From Nocardia stercoris (GTDB lineage Bacteria; Actinomycetota; Actinomycetes; Mycobacteriales; Mycobacteriaceae), in assembly GCF_003696265.1 (NCBI RefSeq), contig NZ_RFFH01000006.1, positions 283,159 to 347,158 of the forward strand: 64,000 bases of DNA, in the 5' to 3' direction. Position 1 is the stretch's first letter. The number at the start of each line of letters is the position of its first letter. The position numbers were made by a program, and so were the translations under genes. The notes beneath the pieces were generated by a model that had not been told where the DNA came from, searched no databases, and saw nothing but the letters and a program-made list of their open reading frames with translations. Below, one piece after another: positions 41,778-50,757 of the stretch.

Positions 41778-43096
41778 TTGAGGAACCCTTCGTAATTTCT
41801 GTTCATAAGCTGGCTCTCGATCTGCTTGACCGTATCCAGACCGACACTCACGATGATCAGCACCGAGGTGCCACCGAACGGCAAGTTCGTGGCCCCGCCG
41901 CCCGCTGCGCCGATGTGCAGCAGCAGGTTCGGCAATACGGCCACGGCACCGAGGTAGATCGAGCCGGGCAGGGTGATGCGGCTCAGCACGTAGTTCAGAT
42001 AGTCGGCGGTCGGCTTACCGGGCCGGCGGCCCTCGAGATGACCACCGAACATCTTCATCTCCTCGGCGCGTTCCTCCGGGTTGAAGGTGATGGCGACGTA
42101 GAAGTACGTGAAGAAGACGATGAGCGCGAAGTAGATCGCGACATACACCGGGTTACCCGGGTTCACCAGGTATTTCTGAACTTGTTCCTGCCACCAGGCC
42201 GGCTTCCCCGAGGTCTTCTGGGTCAGCTGGGCCACCAGGTTGGGCAGGTAGAGCAAAGAGGAGGCGAAGATGACCGGGATGACACCGGCCTGGTTCACCT
42301 TCAACGGTAGGTAGGTGGAGGGGCTGCCGTACATCCGCCGGCCGACCACCCGCTTGGCGTAGATGATCGGGATGCGCCGCTGGCCCTGCTCCACGAAGAT
42401 CACGGCGACCAGCAGCACGAACACCGCGAACATCACCAGACCGAAGATCAGGCCACCGCGGCTGTCGAGGATCTGCTTGCCCTGGCTCGGCAGCCGGGAC
42501 GCGATACCCGCGAAGATCAACAGCGACATGCCGTTACCGACACCACGCTCGGTGATCTGCTCACCGAACCACATGACCAGGGCCGCACCCGAAGTCATGA
42601 CCAGCACGATGATGATCATCCCGAAGATGCTGGAGTCGGCCAGGATCGGTGTCGGACAGCCGCGCAGCAGCTGGCCGCGCGAGGCCATCGCCACCAGACC
42701 GGTGGCCTGCAGGACCGCGAGCGCGATCGACAGGTACCGGGTGTACTGGGTCATCTTGTTCTGGCCGGACTGGCCTTCTTTCCGCAGCTCCTCGAAGCGC
42801 GGAATGACCACGGTCAGCAGCTGGATGATGATGCTCGCCGTGATGTAGGGCATGATGCCGATCGCGAAGACCGACAGCTGCAGCAGTGCACCACCGGAGA
42901 ACATGTTGATCAGCTGGTAGATACCGGCCGAGTCACCGCCGTTGACGATGTCGATACATTTCCGGATAGCACCGTAGTTGACGCCGGGCGAAGGCAGCGA
43001 AGCACCGACTCGATACAGCGCGATCAGGCCCAGCGTGAAGAGAATCTTCCGCCGTAAGTCCGGGGTCCGGAAAGCCGACACGAAGGCGGAAAGCAA
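41774..43096 (-). CDS. secY: Preprotein translocase subunit SecY
   Basis: 440 residues with ten membrane helices and the family blocks SLPSPGVNYGAI, GVGNGMSLLIFAGI and VVYAKRVVGRR-type cytosolic loops (here IIYAKRVVGRRMYGSPSTYL). It forms the channel of the Sec translocon. GGAGGATCC precedes the start. It is 143 bp after rplO, with a hairpin between. Confidence 0.98.
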   Translation of the reverse strand: MLSAFVSAFRTPDLRRKILFTLGLIALYRVGASLPSPGVNYGAIRKCIDIVNGGDSAGIYQLINMFSGGALLQLSVFAIGIMPYITASIIIQLLTVVIPRFEELRKEGQSGQNKMTQYTRYLSIALAVLQATGLVAMASRGQLLRGCPTPILADSSIFGMIIIVLVMTSGAALVMWFGEQITERGVGNGMSLLIFAGIASRLPSQGKQILDSRGGLIFGLVMFAVFVLLVAVIFVEQGQRRIPIIYAKRVVGRRMYGSPSTYLPLKVNQAGVIPVIFASSLLYLPNLVAQLTQKTSGKPAWWQEQVQKYLVNPGNPVYVAIYFALIVFFTYFYVAITFNPEERAEEMKMFGGHLEGRRPGKPTADYLNYVLSRITLPGSIYLGAVAVLPNLLLHIGAAGGGATNLPFGGTSVLIIVSVGLDTVKQIESQLMNRNYEGFLK

Positions 43097-43188
43097 GGAT
43101 CCTCCTGGCTAACGACATGGGGGCGGGCGACGTCGGTCACCCCGTCGCGGAATGACCTGGCAGACATCACTGTGCACTGTAACAGCGA

Positions 43189-43217
43189 CGCCGGACGGGC
43201 CGTCGACCCGTCCGGCG
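43189..43217 (-). terminator. Hairpin between rplO and secY
   Basis: CGCCGGACGGG (43189-43199) pairs with CCCGTCCGGCG (43207-43217): an 11-bp stem with a seven-base loop, 22 bp after the rplO stop. No T-run. It may separate the ribosomal genes from secY-adk-map. A TACAGT just downstream at about 43176-43181 on the minus strand is a possible -10 for secY. Confidence 0.55.
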
Positions 43218-43239
43218 CTCACTGCGATGGTGAAAGGTA

Positions 43240-43689
43240 TCAGCCCAGCTCAGTGGCGGTGCCACCGGCAGCGGCGATCTTCTCCTTGGCGGAACCGGTG
43301 AACTTGTCGGCGGAGACCGTAACGGCCACACCGATTTCGCCGTCACCGAGGACCTTCACCAGCTCGTTCTTGCGAACGAGGCCGGCAGCGACCAGCTCGG
43401 CCTTGCCGATGGTGCCACCCTCCGGGAAGACCCGCGCGATGTCGGCCACGTTCACGACCTGGTACTCCGTGCGGAACGGGTTCTTGAACCCCTTCAGCTT
43501 CGGCAGGCGCATGTGGATCGGCATCTGGCCACCCTCGAAGCGCACGGGCACGTTCTTACGCGCCTTCGTACCCTTCGTACCGCGACCAGCGGTCTTACCC
43601 TTGGAACCCTCACCACGACCGACCCGGATCTTGTCCTTCTTGGACCCCGGAGCGGGCTTCAGGTGGTGGAGCTTGATGACGCCGCTCAT
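43240..43689 (-). CDS. rplO: 50S ribosomal protein L15
   Basis: 149 residues; KLHHLKPAPGSKKDKIRVGR, GKTAGRGTKGTKAR and the basic N-terminal half bind 23S rRNA. Start overlaps the rpmD stop by four bases. Canonical position between rpmD and secY. Confidence 0.98.
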   Translation of the reverse strand: MSGVIKLHHLKPAPGSKKDKIRVGRGEGSKGKTAGRGTKGTKARKNVPVRFEGGQMPIHMRLPKLKGFKNPFRTEYQVVNVADIARVFPEGGTIGKAELVAAGLVRKNELVKVLGDGEIGVAVTVSADKFTGSAKEKIAAAGGTATELG

Positions 43690-43871
43690 GCGTCTACCTC
43701 CTCAACGGAAACGAGGTGGCGCACAACGTTGATCAGCCCGCGGTTCTGAGCGTTGTCCGGGCGGACGACACTCTTGCGGATGCCCCGCAGACCCAGGGTC
43801 CGCAGCGAGTCCCGCTGATTCTTCTTGGCGCCGATCGAAGACTTGACCTGCGTAACCTTCAGTTCTGCCAT
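43686..43871 (-). CDS. rpmD: 50S ribosomal protein L30
   Basis: 61 residues: MAELKVTQVKSSIGAKKNQR and the ferredoxin-like RTLGLRGIRKSVVRPDN block. The ATG at 43871 is one base beyond the rpsE stop. Normal size and place. Confidence 0.97.
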   Translation of the reverse strand: MAELKVTQVKSSIGAKKNQRDSLRTLGLRGIRKSVVRPDNAQNRGLINVVRHLVSVEEVDA

Positions 43872-43872
43872 G

Positions 43873-44520
43873 TCAGACTCCCTGTCCCGCGCGCGCACGC
43901 AGCATGCCCGCAGGAGCGACGTCCTCGATCGGCAGACCGCGGCGAGCGGCAACCTCTTCGGGACGCTGCAGCTGCTTGAGCGCGGCCACGGTCGCGTGCA
44001 CGACGTTGATGGCGTTGTCGCTACCGAGCGACTTGGCCAGGATGTCGTGGATACCGGCGCACTCCAGCACGGCACGCGCCGCACCACCGGCGATCACACC
44101 GGTACCGGGCGAAGCCGGACGCAGCATGACCACACCGGCAGCCGCCTCACCCTGCACCGGGTGGGTGATGGTGGAGCCGATCATCGGGACGCGGAAGAAG
44201 CTCTTGCGAGCCTCCTCGACACCCTTCTGGATGGCCGCGGGAACTTCCTTGGCCTTGCCGTAGCCGACGCCGACCAGACCGTTGCCGTCACCGACGATCA
44301 CGAGGGCGGTGAAGCTGAAGCGACGACCACCCTTCACGACCTTGGAGACACGGTTGATCGCGACTACGCGCTCGAGCTGGTTCTTCTCGGCCTGCGACTG
44401 CTGGTCGCGACGGTCGTCGCGACGACCGCGACGCTCGCCCCGGCCGCCTTCGGCACCGGTGGCGTTTCCATTCTGTCCGGCGGGTCCGTTTCCGCCGTCA
44501 CGCCGCTGACGTCCCGGCAT
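43873..44520 (-). CDS. rpsE: 30S ribosomal protein S5
   Basis: 215 residues. A ~48-residue Gly/Arg/Asp-rich N-terminal tail, common in actinobacteria, precedes the S5 double-stranded RNA-binding domain (VVKGGRRFSFTALVIVGDGN) and the C-terminal domain (RPASPGTGVIAGGAARAVLE). The protein shapes the mRNA entry and decoding fidelity. Confidence 0.97.
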   Translation of the reverse strand: MPGRQRRDGGNGPAGQNGNATGAEGGRGERRGRRDDRRDQQSQAEKNQLERVVAINRVSKVVKGGRRFSFTALVIVGDGNGLVGVGYGKAKEVPAAIQKGVEEARKSFFRVPMIGSTITHPVQGEAAAGVVMLRPASPGTGVIAGGAARAVLECAGIHDILAKSLGSDNAINVVHATVAALKQLQRPEEVAARRGLPIEDVAPAGMLRARAGQGV

Positions 44521-44557
44521 CAGACGTTCCCTTCGTTCATACGCATGTTGTTGGTCA

Positions 44558-44974
44558 TCAGAACTTCAACCCACCTTCGCGAGCAGCATCCGCCATGGCG
44601 GCGATCCGGCCGTGGTAGGTGTGGCCACCGCGGTCGAACACCACGGCCTCCACACCGGCGGCCTTCGCGCGGGCGGCGATCAGCTCGCCGACCTTGACGC
44701 CCTTGGCGGTCTTGTCGCCCTCGACGGCCCGCACGTCGGCCTCGATGGTCGAGGCGGAGGCGAGGGTCTTGCCGACCGAGTCGTCCACGAGCTGAACGTG
44801 GATGTGCCGCGCGGAGCGGAACACGATCAGACGCGGGGTCTCGGTGGTGCCGACGACCTTCTTGCGCAGACGGAAGTGGCGGTTCGCCTTGGCGATCCGG
44901 CGACGGGTCGACGCGTCCTTGCCGATCGGCTTACGCGCGGCCTTCTGAGCTTCGGTACGAATGTCTTTCGCCAT
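44558..44974 (-). CDS. rplR: 50S ribosomal protein L18
   Basis: 138 residues with the 5S-rRNA-binding fold: TPRLIVFRSARHIHVQLVDD and VVFDRGGHTYHGRIAAMADA. The N-terminus is basic and disordered. It starts three bases after the rplF stop; rpsE follows after 37 bp. Confidence 0.98.
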   Translation of the reverse strand: MAKDIRTEAQKAARKPIGKDASTRRRIAKANRHFRLRKKVVGTTETPRLIVFRSARHIHVQLVDDSVGKTLASASTIEADVRAVEGDKTAKGVKVGELIAARAKAAGVEAVVFDRGGHTYHGRIAAMADAAREGGLKF

Positions 44975-44977
44975 GGC

Positions 44978-45517
44978 TTACTTACCCGTCTTTCCGACCT
45001 TGCGGCGAACGACCTCGCCGGCGTAGCGGATGCCCTTGCCCTTGTACGGGTCGGGCTTACGCAGGCCGTGGATCACCGCGGCGATCTGGCCGACCTTCTG
45101 CTTGTCGATGCCCGAGACAGAGAACTTGGTCGGGGCCTCCACCGCGAAGGTGATGCCTTCGGGGGCGGCAACGGGGACCGGGTGGCTGTAGCCGAGGGCG
45201 AACTCGAGGTCCGAGCCCTTCTGCTGCACACGGTAACCGACGCCGAAGATCTCCATCTTCTTCTCGTAGCCCTTGGTGACACCCTCGATCATGTTGGCGA
45301 TCAGGGTGCGGCTCAGGCCGTGCAGGCTGCGGTTCTGGCGCTCGTCGTTGGGACGCTGCACCTCGAGTTCGCCGTTCTCGGCCTTGACGACGGTGATCGG
45401 CTCGGCGACAACGTGGGTCAGGGTGCCCTTGGAACCCTTGACCGTCACGTTCTGGCCGTCGATGGTCACCTCGACGCCGGCGGGAACGGTGATCGGCTTC
45501 TTACCGATACGCGACAT
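44978..45517 (-). CDS. rplF: 50S ribosomal protein L6
   Basis: 179 residues, two homologous RNA-binding domains; MSRIGKKPITVPAGVEVTID opens the protein and the signature RKPDPYKGKGIRYAGE closes it. Between rpsH and rplR, 14 bp after rpsH. Confidence 0.98.
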   Translation of the reverse strand: MSRIGKKPITVPAGVEVTIDGQNVTVKGSKGTLTHVVAEPITVVKAENGELEVQRPNDERQNRSLHGLSRTLIANMIEGVTKGYEKKMEIFGVGYRVQQKGSDLEFALGYSHPVPVAAPEGITFAVEAPTKFSVSGIDKQKVGQIAAVIHGLRKPDPYKGKGIRYAGEVVRRKVGKTGK

Positions 45518-45531
45518 GTTCCTACCTCCGG

Positions 45532-45930
45532 TTACCAGATGTAGGCGAGGACTTCCCCACCTACACCTTGCATCTTGGCCTGACGGTCGGTGAGCAGGCC
45601 CTGGGACGTGGAGATGATCGCCACGCCGAGGCCACCCAGCACCTTGGGCAGGTTGGTGGACTTCGCGTACACACGCAGACCGGGCTTGGAGACACGGCGG
45701 ATACCGGCGAGCGAACGCTCCCGGCTGGGGCCGTACTTCAGGTCGACGACCAGGGTCTTGCCGACGGTCGCATCTTCGGTGCGGAAGTCGGCGATGTAGC
45801 CCTCGCGCTTGAGGATCTCGGCGATGTTCGCCTTGATCTTCGAGTGGGGCGACTTGACCTGGTCGTGGTACGCCGAGTTGGCGTTACGCAGACGTGTCAG
45901 AAAGTCTGCGATCGGATCAGTCATGGTCAT
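45532..45930 (-). CDS. rpsH: 30S ribosomal protein S8
   Basis: 132 residues: MTMTDPIADFLTRLRNANSA at the N-terminus and GLGVAIISTSQGLLTDRQAK near the C-terminus. S8 is the usual translational repressor of the spc operon. Here it is the first gene of the second spc half; a promoter lies about 170 bp upstream and rpsN does not directly precede it. The leader is long (about 160 nt). Confidence 0.98.
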   Translation of the reverse strand: MTMTDPIADFLTRLRNANSAYHDQVKSPHSKIKANIAEILKREGYIADFRTEDATVGKTLVVDLKYGPSRERSLAGIRRVSKPGLRVYAKSTNLPKVLGGLGVAIISTSQGLLTDRQAKMQGVGGEVLAYIW

Positions 45931-46060
45931 GGATTGACCGTTACCTTCCTCGTCGCGGTTCCCATGCAGCGCCGCCTCAGGGCAGCCGTGGGCCTACGAC
46001 AACGGGGGTCGGTCCGGCCGGAGTGTTCTCGGCCGGAGGAAACGCTGCTGCTCGCGCGAC

Positions 46061-46075
46061 ACGCATGCGGACATG
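46061..46075. repeat. 15-bp leader element, copy 2 (rpsH leader)
   Basis: ACGCATGCGGACATG, identical to 8178-8192 in the infA leader. It lies 23 nt below the -10 box of the rpsH promoter. Confidence 0.5.
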
Positions 46076-46095
46076 GCGCTGCCCGAGCAACCGGT

Positions 46096-47151
46096 TCAGT
46101 GTAGGCGAGCCCGCAGGTCAGGGCCAAATCGGGTTCCCGTGGGGACGGCCACACCGTCGCGGCGCTCACCGCGAGCGCCGCCCCACGCCCCGCCGACCGC
46201 CTCGGCGGGCCGGTTTGCCGTGGCTGCGGCCCGGCAGGCCTCGACGATCGCGGCGGCCAGGGCGGCCGGACCGCGGGCGTACGCGTGGTCGTCGATGACC
46301 AGGGACCGCAGCACTCCATTGTCGTCCAGCTCGACCTGGATCGGGCCGGCGCAGCCGGGCTCGGCAGACGCCAGGTACGCGTCCGGACGGCGGACCGGCG
46401 CGAGCATCTCGGGTCGGCGGACCGGGCGGCGTTGAAGGGACGGCATGGTGTCCGGGCGCAGCACGGGCAGGAATGCGGTGGGGTGTTCGATCAGGATGCC
46501 GACCTGCTCGCCGGCTGCGGGGTCGGAGGCGTCGGCGGAACCCAGTACCGCGGAGACGGAGTCGGACACTGCGGCCGGGGCCGGCGTGGGCAGTTCCGGT
46601 GCGGCCGTGGCCTCGATGGTCAGGCCCGCGGCGATGGCGGCAGCCTGAACGCTGGTGGGCGCGTTGCCGATTCGCACGGTGACGGTCAACTGGACCAGGT
46701 ACTGGTGGCCGCCGTTGTCCACCACCACGTAGCGGGTGTGCGCGAGCAGTCGCCGGCCATCGGCCACATAGGTGCCGGCGATATCGGCGGACGGAAATCC
46801 ACAGCAGCTCCAGGTGCCGGTCCAGGTTTCGTGCCATTCCGGCATATTGCGCGAATCAGCATAGGCGTATTTGAGTAGTTCCGTGGGAACGACCGGCCGC
46901 GACAACCGTCCGACCACGACGACCGCATTGTCGGCCCACTTCACCCCGTGCGGCTCCGGATCGGCCGCCCACACCTCGTAGGCGGCCGGGAACACGACCT
47001 CGGAAACTTCTCGCCATTCCCGCGGCACCGGCACGGTGACCACCGGAACGTCGTCGACCTCCGGCCGGACCGGGCTGCTGGACACCCCCTCGCCCGCGAG
47101 AAAGTCGGCGATCGTCCGAGTTTCCGGAGCTACCCATTGCGTAATTGTCAC
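46096..47151 (-). CDS. LpqN-type protein with C-terminal YbaB-like segment
   Basis: 351 residues from a GTG. The N-terminal ~200 residues follow the LpqN family (VPVPREWREV, then YEVWAADPEP, then SADIAGTYVADGRRLLAHTR). No lipobox or signal peptide is present, so unlike LpqN itself the protein looks cytosolic. After a Pro-rich linker, IQVELDDNGVLRSLVIDD and GPAALAAAIVEACRAA resemble the YbaB/EbfC nucleoid-associated fold. Such mixtures occur around mycobacterial and nocardial type VII secretion. It interrupts the spc operon, and its stop codon overlaps the -10 of the rpsH promoter. Confidence 0.65.
   Translation of the reverse strand: MTITQWVAPETRTIADFLAGEGVSSSPVRPEVDDVPVVTVPVPREWREVSEVVFPAAYEVWAADPEPHGVKWADNAVVVVGRLSRPVVPTELLKYAYADSRNMPEWHETWTGTWSCCGFPSADIAGTYVADGRRLLAHTRYVVVDNGGHQYLVQLTVTVRIGNAPTSVQAAAIAAGLTIEATAAPELPTPAPAAVSDSVSAVLGSADASDPAAGEQVGILIEHPTAFLPVLRPDTMPSLQRRPVRRPEMLAPVRRPDAYLASAEPGCAGPIQVELDDNGVLRSLVIDDHAYARGPAALAAAIVEACRAAATANRPAEAVGGAWGGARGERRDGVAVPTGTRFGPDLRARLH
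46098..46127 (-). promoter_or_regulatory. Promoter of the rpsH (second spc) unit
   Basis: Minus strand: -35 TTGGCC (46122-46127), 18-bp spacer, -10 TACACT (46098-46103). The surroundings (CCGATTTGGCC ... TGAACCGGTTGC) match the rplN promoter at 50758-50786 over about 50 bp, suggesting the two arose by duplication. The box overlaps the 3' end of the LpqN-type gene. Confidence 0.7.
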
Positions 47152-47623
47152 AACAGTCCCGTTCCTCTCGTTGAATCAGCACAAACACCCGATGTCCCGA
47201 AAATCGGACAATTGCAGAGAATTACGTGGCCCCCGCACTGAGATACCCGCGGAACAGCATGTCGAAAAGCTGTTCAGCAAATATCTCGCACATTTCTCCG
47301 GCACTACTTTTCCACAGCCCGCGCCGGCCGGGACCGGAACCGATCAGCTTGCTCGAGTGCGAACGATCCGCCACCGGTGGACGGCCCGGTCGGCGCCACG
47401 GGAGGCGAACAACGCACCGTCCGGGCCCGGGCCCAACCGAGGGCTCGGGAGCGGGCAAATGCCGCGGCACGGCCTGGGGCACAGACGAATACGGTGAGGG
47501 CACACACGCGGACAGCGACCCCGACTCCCGCCCGGAAACGACAGCGGCGGGTGGCGATGCGGCTACCGGCGCAACGGTGACGAATCCGGCGCGATCGGCG
47601 AAGGCTGTGGCTACAGTCGGGCG
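47152..47623. other. 472-bp non-coding spacer
   Basis: Lies between the divergent LpqN-type and small membrane-protein genes. Codon positions show no consistent GC bias and no frame looks protein-like. The end next to 47151 contains an AGAGGAAC ribosome site and a weak dyad TGTCC ... GGACA at about 47194-47211. No other feature seen. Confidence 0.5.
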
Positions 47624-47983
47624 ATGATCTTCGCCCTCGCCTTCGCCGGCCTGCCGATGGCCTTCTGGGCCCTCGGGGCCCGGACCGCGTGGGGGCGGTT
47701 CATCGGGGTGCTGGCGTTCGCGGGACTGGCTGCGGCCGAATGGGAGTCGATCACCGGGCGGTGGGGGCAAGTGGGCCAGGGCGCCGGGGCATTGCTGTTC
47801 GCACTGCTCGCTCTCGCCCTCGCCATCAGTGCACCGTTCCTCGAGGTGCGCTACCTGCGGGTCCGCTCCGAGCCGTCCCGCAGCGCCGACACCCGCATCT
47901 TTCTCGGGCAGTCACTGGGCTTCGCCTACTCCGCGTTGATCATCCTCGGGTTCGTCGCGATGATCCTGATCGTCACGCTCTGA
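47624..47983 (+). CDS. Small integral membrane protein, unknown
   Basis: 119 residues with about four hydrophobic stretches (1-20, 25-43, 50-72 and 93-118). No conserved motif known to me. The frame has strong third-position GC. It is convergent with the SnoaL-like gene across a bidirectional hairpin (48026-48060). Confidence 0.6.
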   Translation: MIFALAFAGLPMAFWALGARTAWGRFIGVLAFAGLAAAEWESITGRWGQVGQGAGALLFALLALALAISAPFLEVRYLRVRSEPSRSADTRIFLGQSLGFAYSALIILGFVAMILIVTL

Positions 47984-48025
47984 GTACCGGATAACGACCG
48001 GGTGGAACGGGATCCGCGCAAAAGC

Positions 48026-48060
48026 CCGCCCGGGCCCGGCGCTCACTGCGGTCCGGGCGG
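48026..48060. terminator. Bidirectional hairpin between convergent genes
   Basis: CCGCCCGG (48026-48033) with CCGGGCGG (48053-48060), flanked by AAAG on one side and TCTTT on the other. It can serve both the membrane protein gene and the SnoaL-like gene. Confidence 0.45.
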
Positions 48061-48123
48061 TGATCTTTGTTCTCGTGTTCGCGGGTGCCGCTGGTGCCGT
48101 GGCCGGCGGACACGAAGTCTCGC

Positions 48124-48924
48124 TCAGGACTGGACGAAGACCTGGATCGAGGTGATTTGGGTTGTGCCGGTAGCGAATTCGATGAAAGCTACGCCGGGTC
48201 GGCCATCGAGTTCGATGCTGGCCGAGACGACATGGCCAGCGGCGATCAGCTTGTTCCACTGGAGGGTTCGGGCACGGTTCGTGAATTCTTCTGCAGTGAC
48301 GCGGGTTCCGGCGAGTTCGAGGGCGGCGCCGCGGGTGGCGAGGCGGATCACGCGGTCCAGGTCAGCGGCGGCGACCGCAGTGAAAAGCTCTTCCACTGCG
48401 GCTTTTCCGCGCTTGCCTACACCGGAGAGACCGCGCATCATGCCTGCTGTGCCGCTGAGGCCCTGGTTCTTTATCAGCAGGCCACCGAGTTTGGTCCCGG
48501 CGCCCAGACCACGGACGCCGGTTCCCATGAGCTTCAGGATCATCGGGCCGAGTTCCCAGTGCGCGGCGAGCCGCTCGATCCGGTGCGTCCCGTCCACCTC
48601 GACCAGGTCGTAGCGCAGGTGCATGGGTACCACCACTGCGGCGCCGGTCGACATCGTTGTCCGAATCGTCAAGTCCCGCACCACAACCGGGGCGCTGACG
48701 ATGTCGTGTTCGACGGTGAACTCGATGGTGTTCGGCGCGATGAACGTGTCGTAGAACCGTTCGATCGCATCGCGCCCGATATGGGCCCGCGCCCCCACGG
48801 GGTCCGATACCTCCGCACCGTCGTGGAACAGCCCGACCCACGCGGCACGATCATGCGCGGCCACCGCACGAGGTGAGGCCTGGACAGCTTCCAGAAGCGC
48901 GGCAGCGGTGGAGTCCAGCGGCAT
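48124..48924 (-). CDS. SnoaL/ketosteroid-isomerase-like protein with two NTF2 folds
   Basis: 266 residues. The first ~135 form a complete NTF2-like domain (WVGLFHDGAEVSDPVGARAHIG, DAIERFYDTFIAPN), and the last ~95 (EELFTAVAAADLDRVIRLAT, FIEFATGTTQITSIQVF) resemble a second, shorter one. The family includes steroid isomerases, polyketide cyclases and non-catalytic sensors. In lipid-degrading actinobacteria many are adapted to steroid-like ligands. Function here unknown. Part of the three-gene interruption of spc. Confidence 0.75.
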   Translation of the reverse strand: MPLDSTAAALLEAVQASPRAVAAHDRAAWVGLFHDGAEVSDPVGARAHIGRDAIERFYDTFIAPNTIEFTVEHDIVSAPVVVRDLTIRTTMSTGAAVVVPMHLRYDLVEVDGTHRIERLAAHWELGPMILKLMGTGVRGLGAGTKLGGLLIKNQGLSGTAGMMRGLSGVGKRGKAAVEELFTAVAAADLDRVIRLATRGAALELAGTRVTAEEFTNRARTLQWNKLIAAGHVVSASIELDGRPGVAFIEFATGTTQITSIQVFVQS

Positions 48925-49064
48925 GGCGTGGCCCTTCGAGTCGGATACAGCTACCCGACAATAATAGAACCGGTTTCAGTTTCCCGTGACCGGCACGACC
49001 CCATTCGATCAGCGCCCGCCGATAGCCGGGTTGCCGCGCCGGCATCGGCCGACTCCAACGCCGA

Positions 49065-49100
49065 AAGCCCTGGGCACAGCGAATGCTGTGACCAGGGCTT
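49065..49100 (-). terminator. Strong terminator downstream of rpsN
   Basis: AAGCCCTGG-g-CACAGC (49065-49080), loop GAAT, GCTGTG-a-CCAGGGCTT (49085-49100): 15 pairs with one mismatch. On the minus strand the stem is followed by TTTCGG. It lies 24 bp after the rpsN stop and should end the first spc transcript. Confidence 0.7.
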
Positions 49101-49123
49101 CTCAGGCTGAAAGACCTACCGGA

Positions 49124-49309
49124 TTACCAGGAGGACTTGTGCACGCCGGGCAGCTCGCCCCGGTGCGCCATCTCGCGCAGGCACACGCGGCACAGGCCGA
49201 ACTTGCGGTAGACCGCGTGCGGCCGGCCGCAGCGCTGGCAGCGGGTGTAGGCGCGAACCGCGAACTTCGGCTTCGCGTTGGCCTTGTTGATCAGAGCCTT
49301 CTTAGCCAT
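49124..49309 (-). CDS. rpsN: 30S ribosomal protein S14 type Z
   Basis: 61 residues, the short zinc-binding form (C-x2-C ... C-x2-C: RCQRCGRPHAVYRKFGLCRV). Actinobacteria often have a second Cys-less rpsN elsewhere for zinc shortage. It follows rplE by four bases. Usually rpsH is next; here a terminator and three other genes follow. Confidence 0.97.
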   Translation of the reverse strand: MAKKALINKANAKPKFAVRAYTRCQRCGRPHAVYRKFGLCRVCLREMAHRGELPGVHKSSW

Positions 49310-49313
49310 GTGC

Positions 49314-49877
49314 TCAGTTCTCCTTGAACGGGAAGCCGAGGTGACGCAGCAGGGCGCGGCCCTCTTCGTCGTTGGTCGCCGTGGTCACGACGGTGATGTC
49401 CATACCGCGCGGACGGTCGATCTTGTCCACGTCGATCTCGTGGAACATCGACTGCTCCGAGAGACCGAAGGTGTAGTTGCCGTGGCCGTCGAACTGCTTC
49501 GGCGACAGACCACGGAAGTCACGGATACGCGGCAGGGCGATGGAAACCAGGCGGTCCACGAACTCCCACATACGGTCGCCACGCAGGGTGACCTTGGCAC
49601 CGATCGGCATGCCCTCACGCAGCTTGAACTGCGCGATGGACTTGGTCGCCTTCCGGATCTCCGGCTTCTGGCCGGTGATCAGGGTGAGGTCGGCGACGGC
49701 GCCGTTGATCAGCTTGGCGTCACGGGCGGCGTCACCGACACCCATGTTCACGACGACCTTCACGATGCCGGGGATCTGCATCACGTTGGCGTAGTTGAAT
49801 TCGCTGTTCAGCGCGTCCTTGATCTCGGCGCGGTAGCGCGCCTTCAGGCGGGGCTGAACCTTCTCGGAAGTAGTCAT
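49314..49877 (-). CDS. rplE: 50S ribosomal protein L5
   Basis: 187 residues; NVMQIPGIVKVVVNMGVGDA, TGQKPEIRKATKSIAQFKLR and DRPRGMDITVVTTATNDEEG are L5 signatures. It binds 5S rRNA in the central protuberance. Two bases separate it from rplX. Confidence 0.98.
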   Translation of the reverse strand: MTTSEKVQPRLKARYRAEIKDALNSEFNYANVMQIPGIVKVVVNMGVGDAARDAKLINGAVADLTLITGQKPEIRKATKSIAQFKLREGMPIGAKVTLRGDRMWEFVDRLVSIALPRIRDFRGLSPKQFDGHGNYTFGLSEQSMFHEIDVDKIDRPRGMDITVVTTATNDEEGRALLRHLGFPFKEN

Positions 49878-49879
49878 GC

Positions 49880-50194
49880 TCAGATGTCCTTCCCGTTGCG
49901 ACGGGAGATGCGGACCCGCTTGCCGTTCTCGTCGGTGCGGTAGCCCACGCGGGTCGGCTTGCCGTCGGAGTCGACAACCATGACGTTGGACGCGTCGATG
50001 GGCGCCTCCTGCGTGACGATGCCGCCGGAGCTGGCGCCACGCTGGTTCGCGGAGTTCGCGACGTGCTTCTTGATGCGGTTCACGCCCTCGACCAGAACCC
50101 GGCCGTCCTTCGGGAAGGCCTGGATGACCTTGCCCTTGGCGCCCTTGTCCGGACCCGAGATGACGATGACCGTGTCGCCCTTGTGCACCTTCAT
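49880..50194 (-). CDS. rplX: 50S ribosomal protein L24
   Basis: 104 residues, with the KOW motif at the N-terminus (KVHKGDTVIVISGPDKGAKG) and VEGVNRIKKHVANSANQRGA. L24 starts assembly of the large subunit. Two bases after rplN. Confidence 0.98.
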   Translation of the reverse strand: MKVHKGDTVIVISGPDKGAKGKVIQAFPKDGRVLVEGVNRIKKHVANSANQRGASSGGIVTQEAPIDASNVMVVDSDGKPTRVGYRTDENGKRVRISRRNGKDI

Positions 50195-50196
50195 GG

Positions 50197-50565
<369 letters not shown>

Positions 50566-50757
50566 TTCAGCTCCTCCTAGACCTGGACGTGATGCGCGCC
50601 GGATTGCCGACCCGACGAGCATGGTCAGTTGCCCTCCGAAGGCACCCAGAAAGGGCACGACACGCGCGCCTGCCAGCGGTTTTGTGTGATCGAGACGATC
50701 ACCGCTGGGGGTTCGCGGCCGGAGCGCGGGCACAGATGTCCCGCAGGCAACCGGCTC

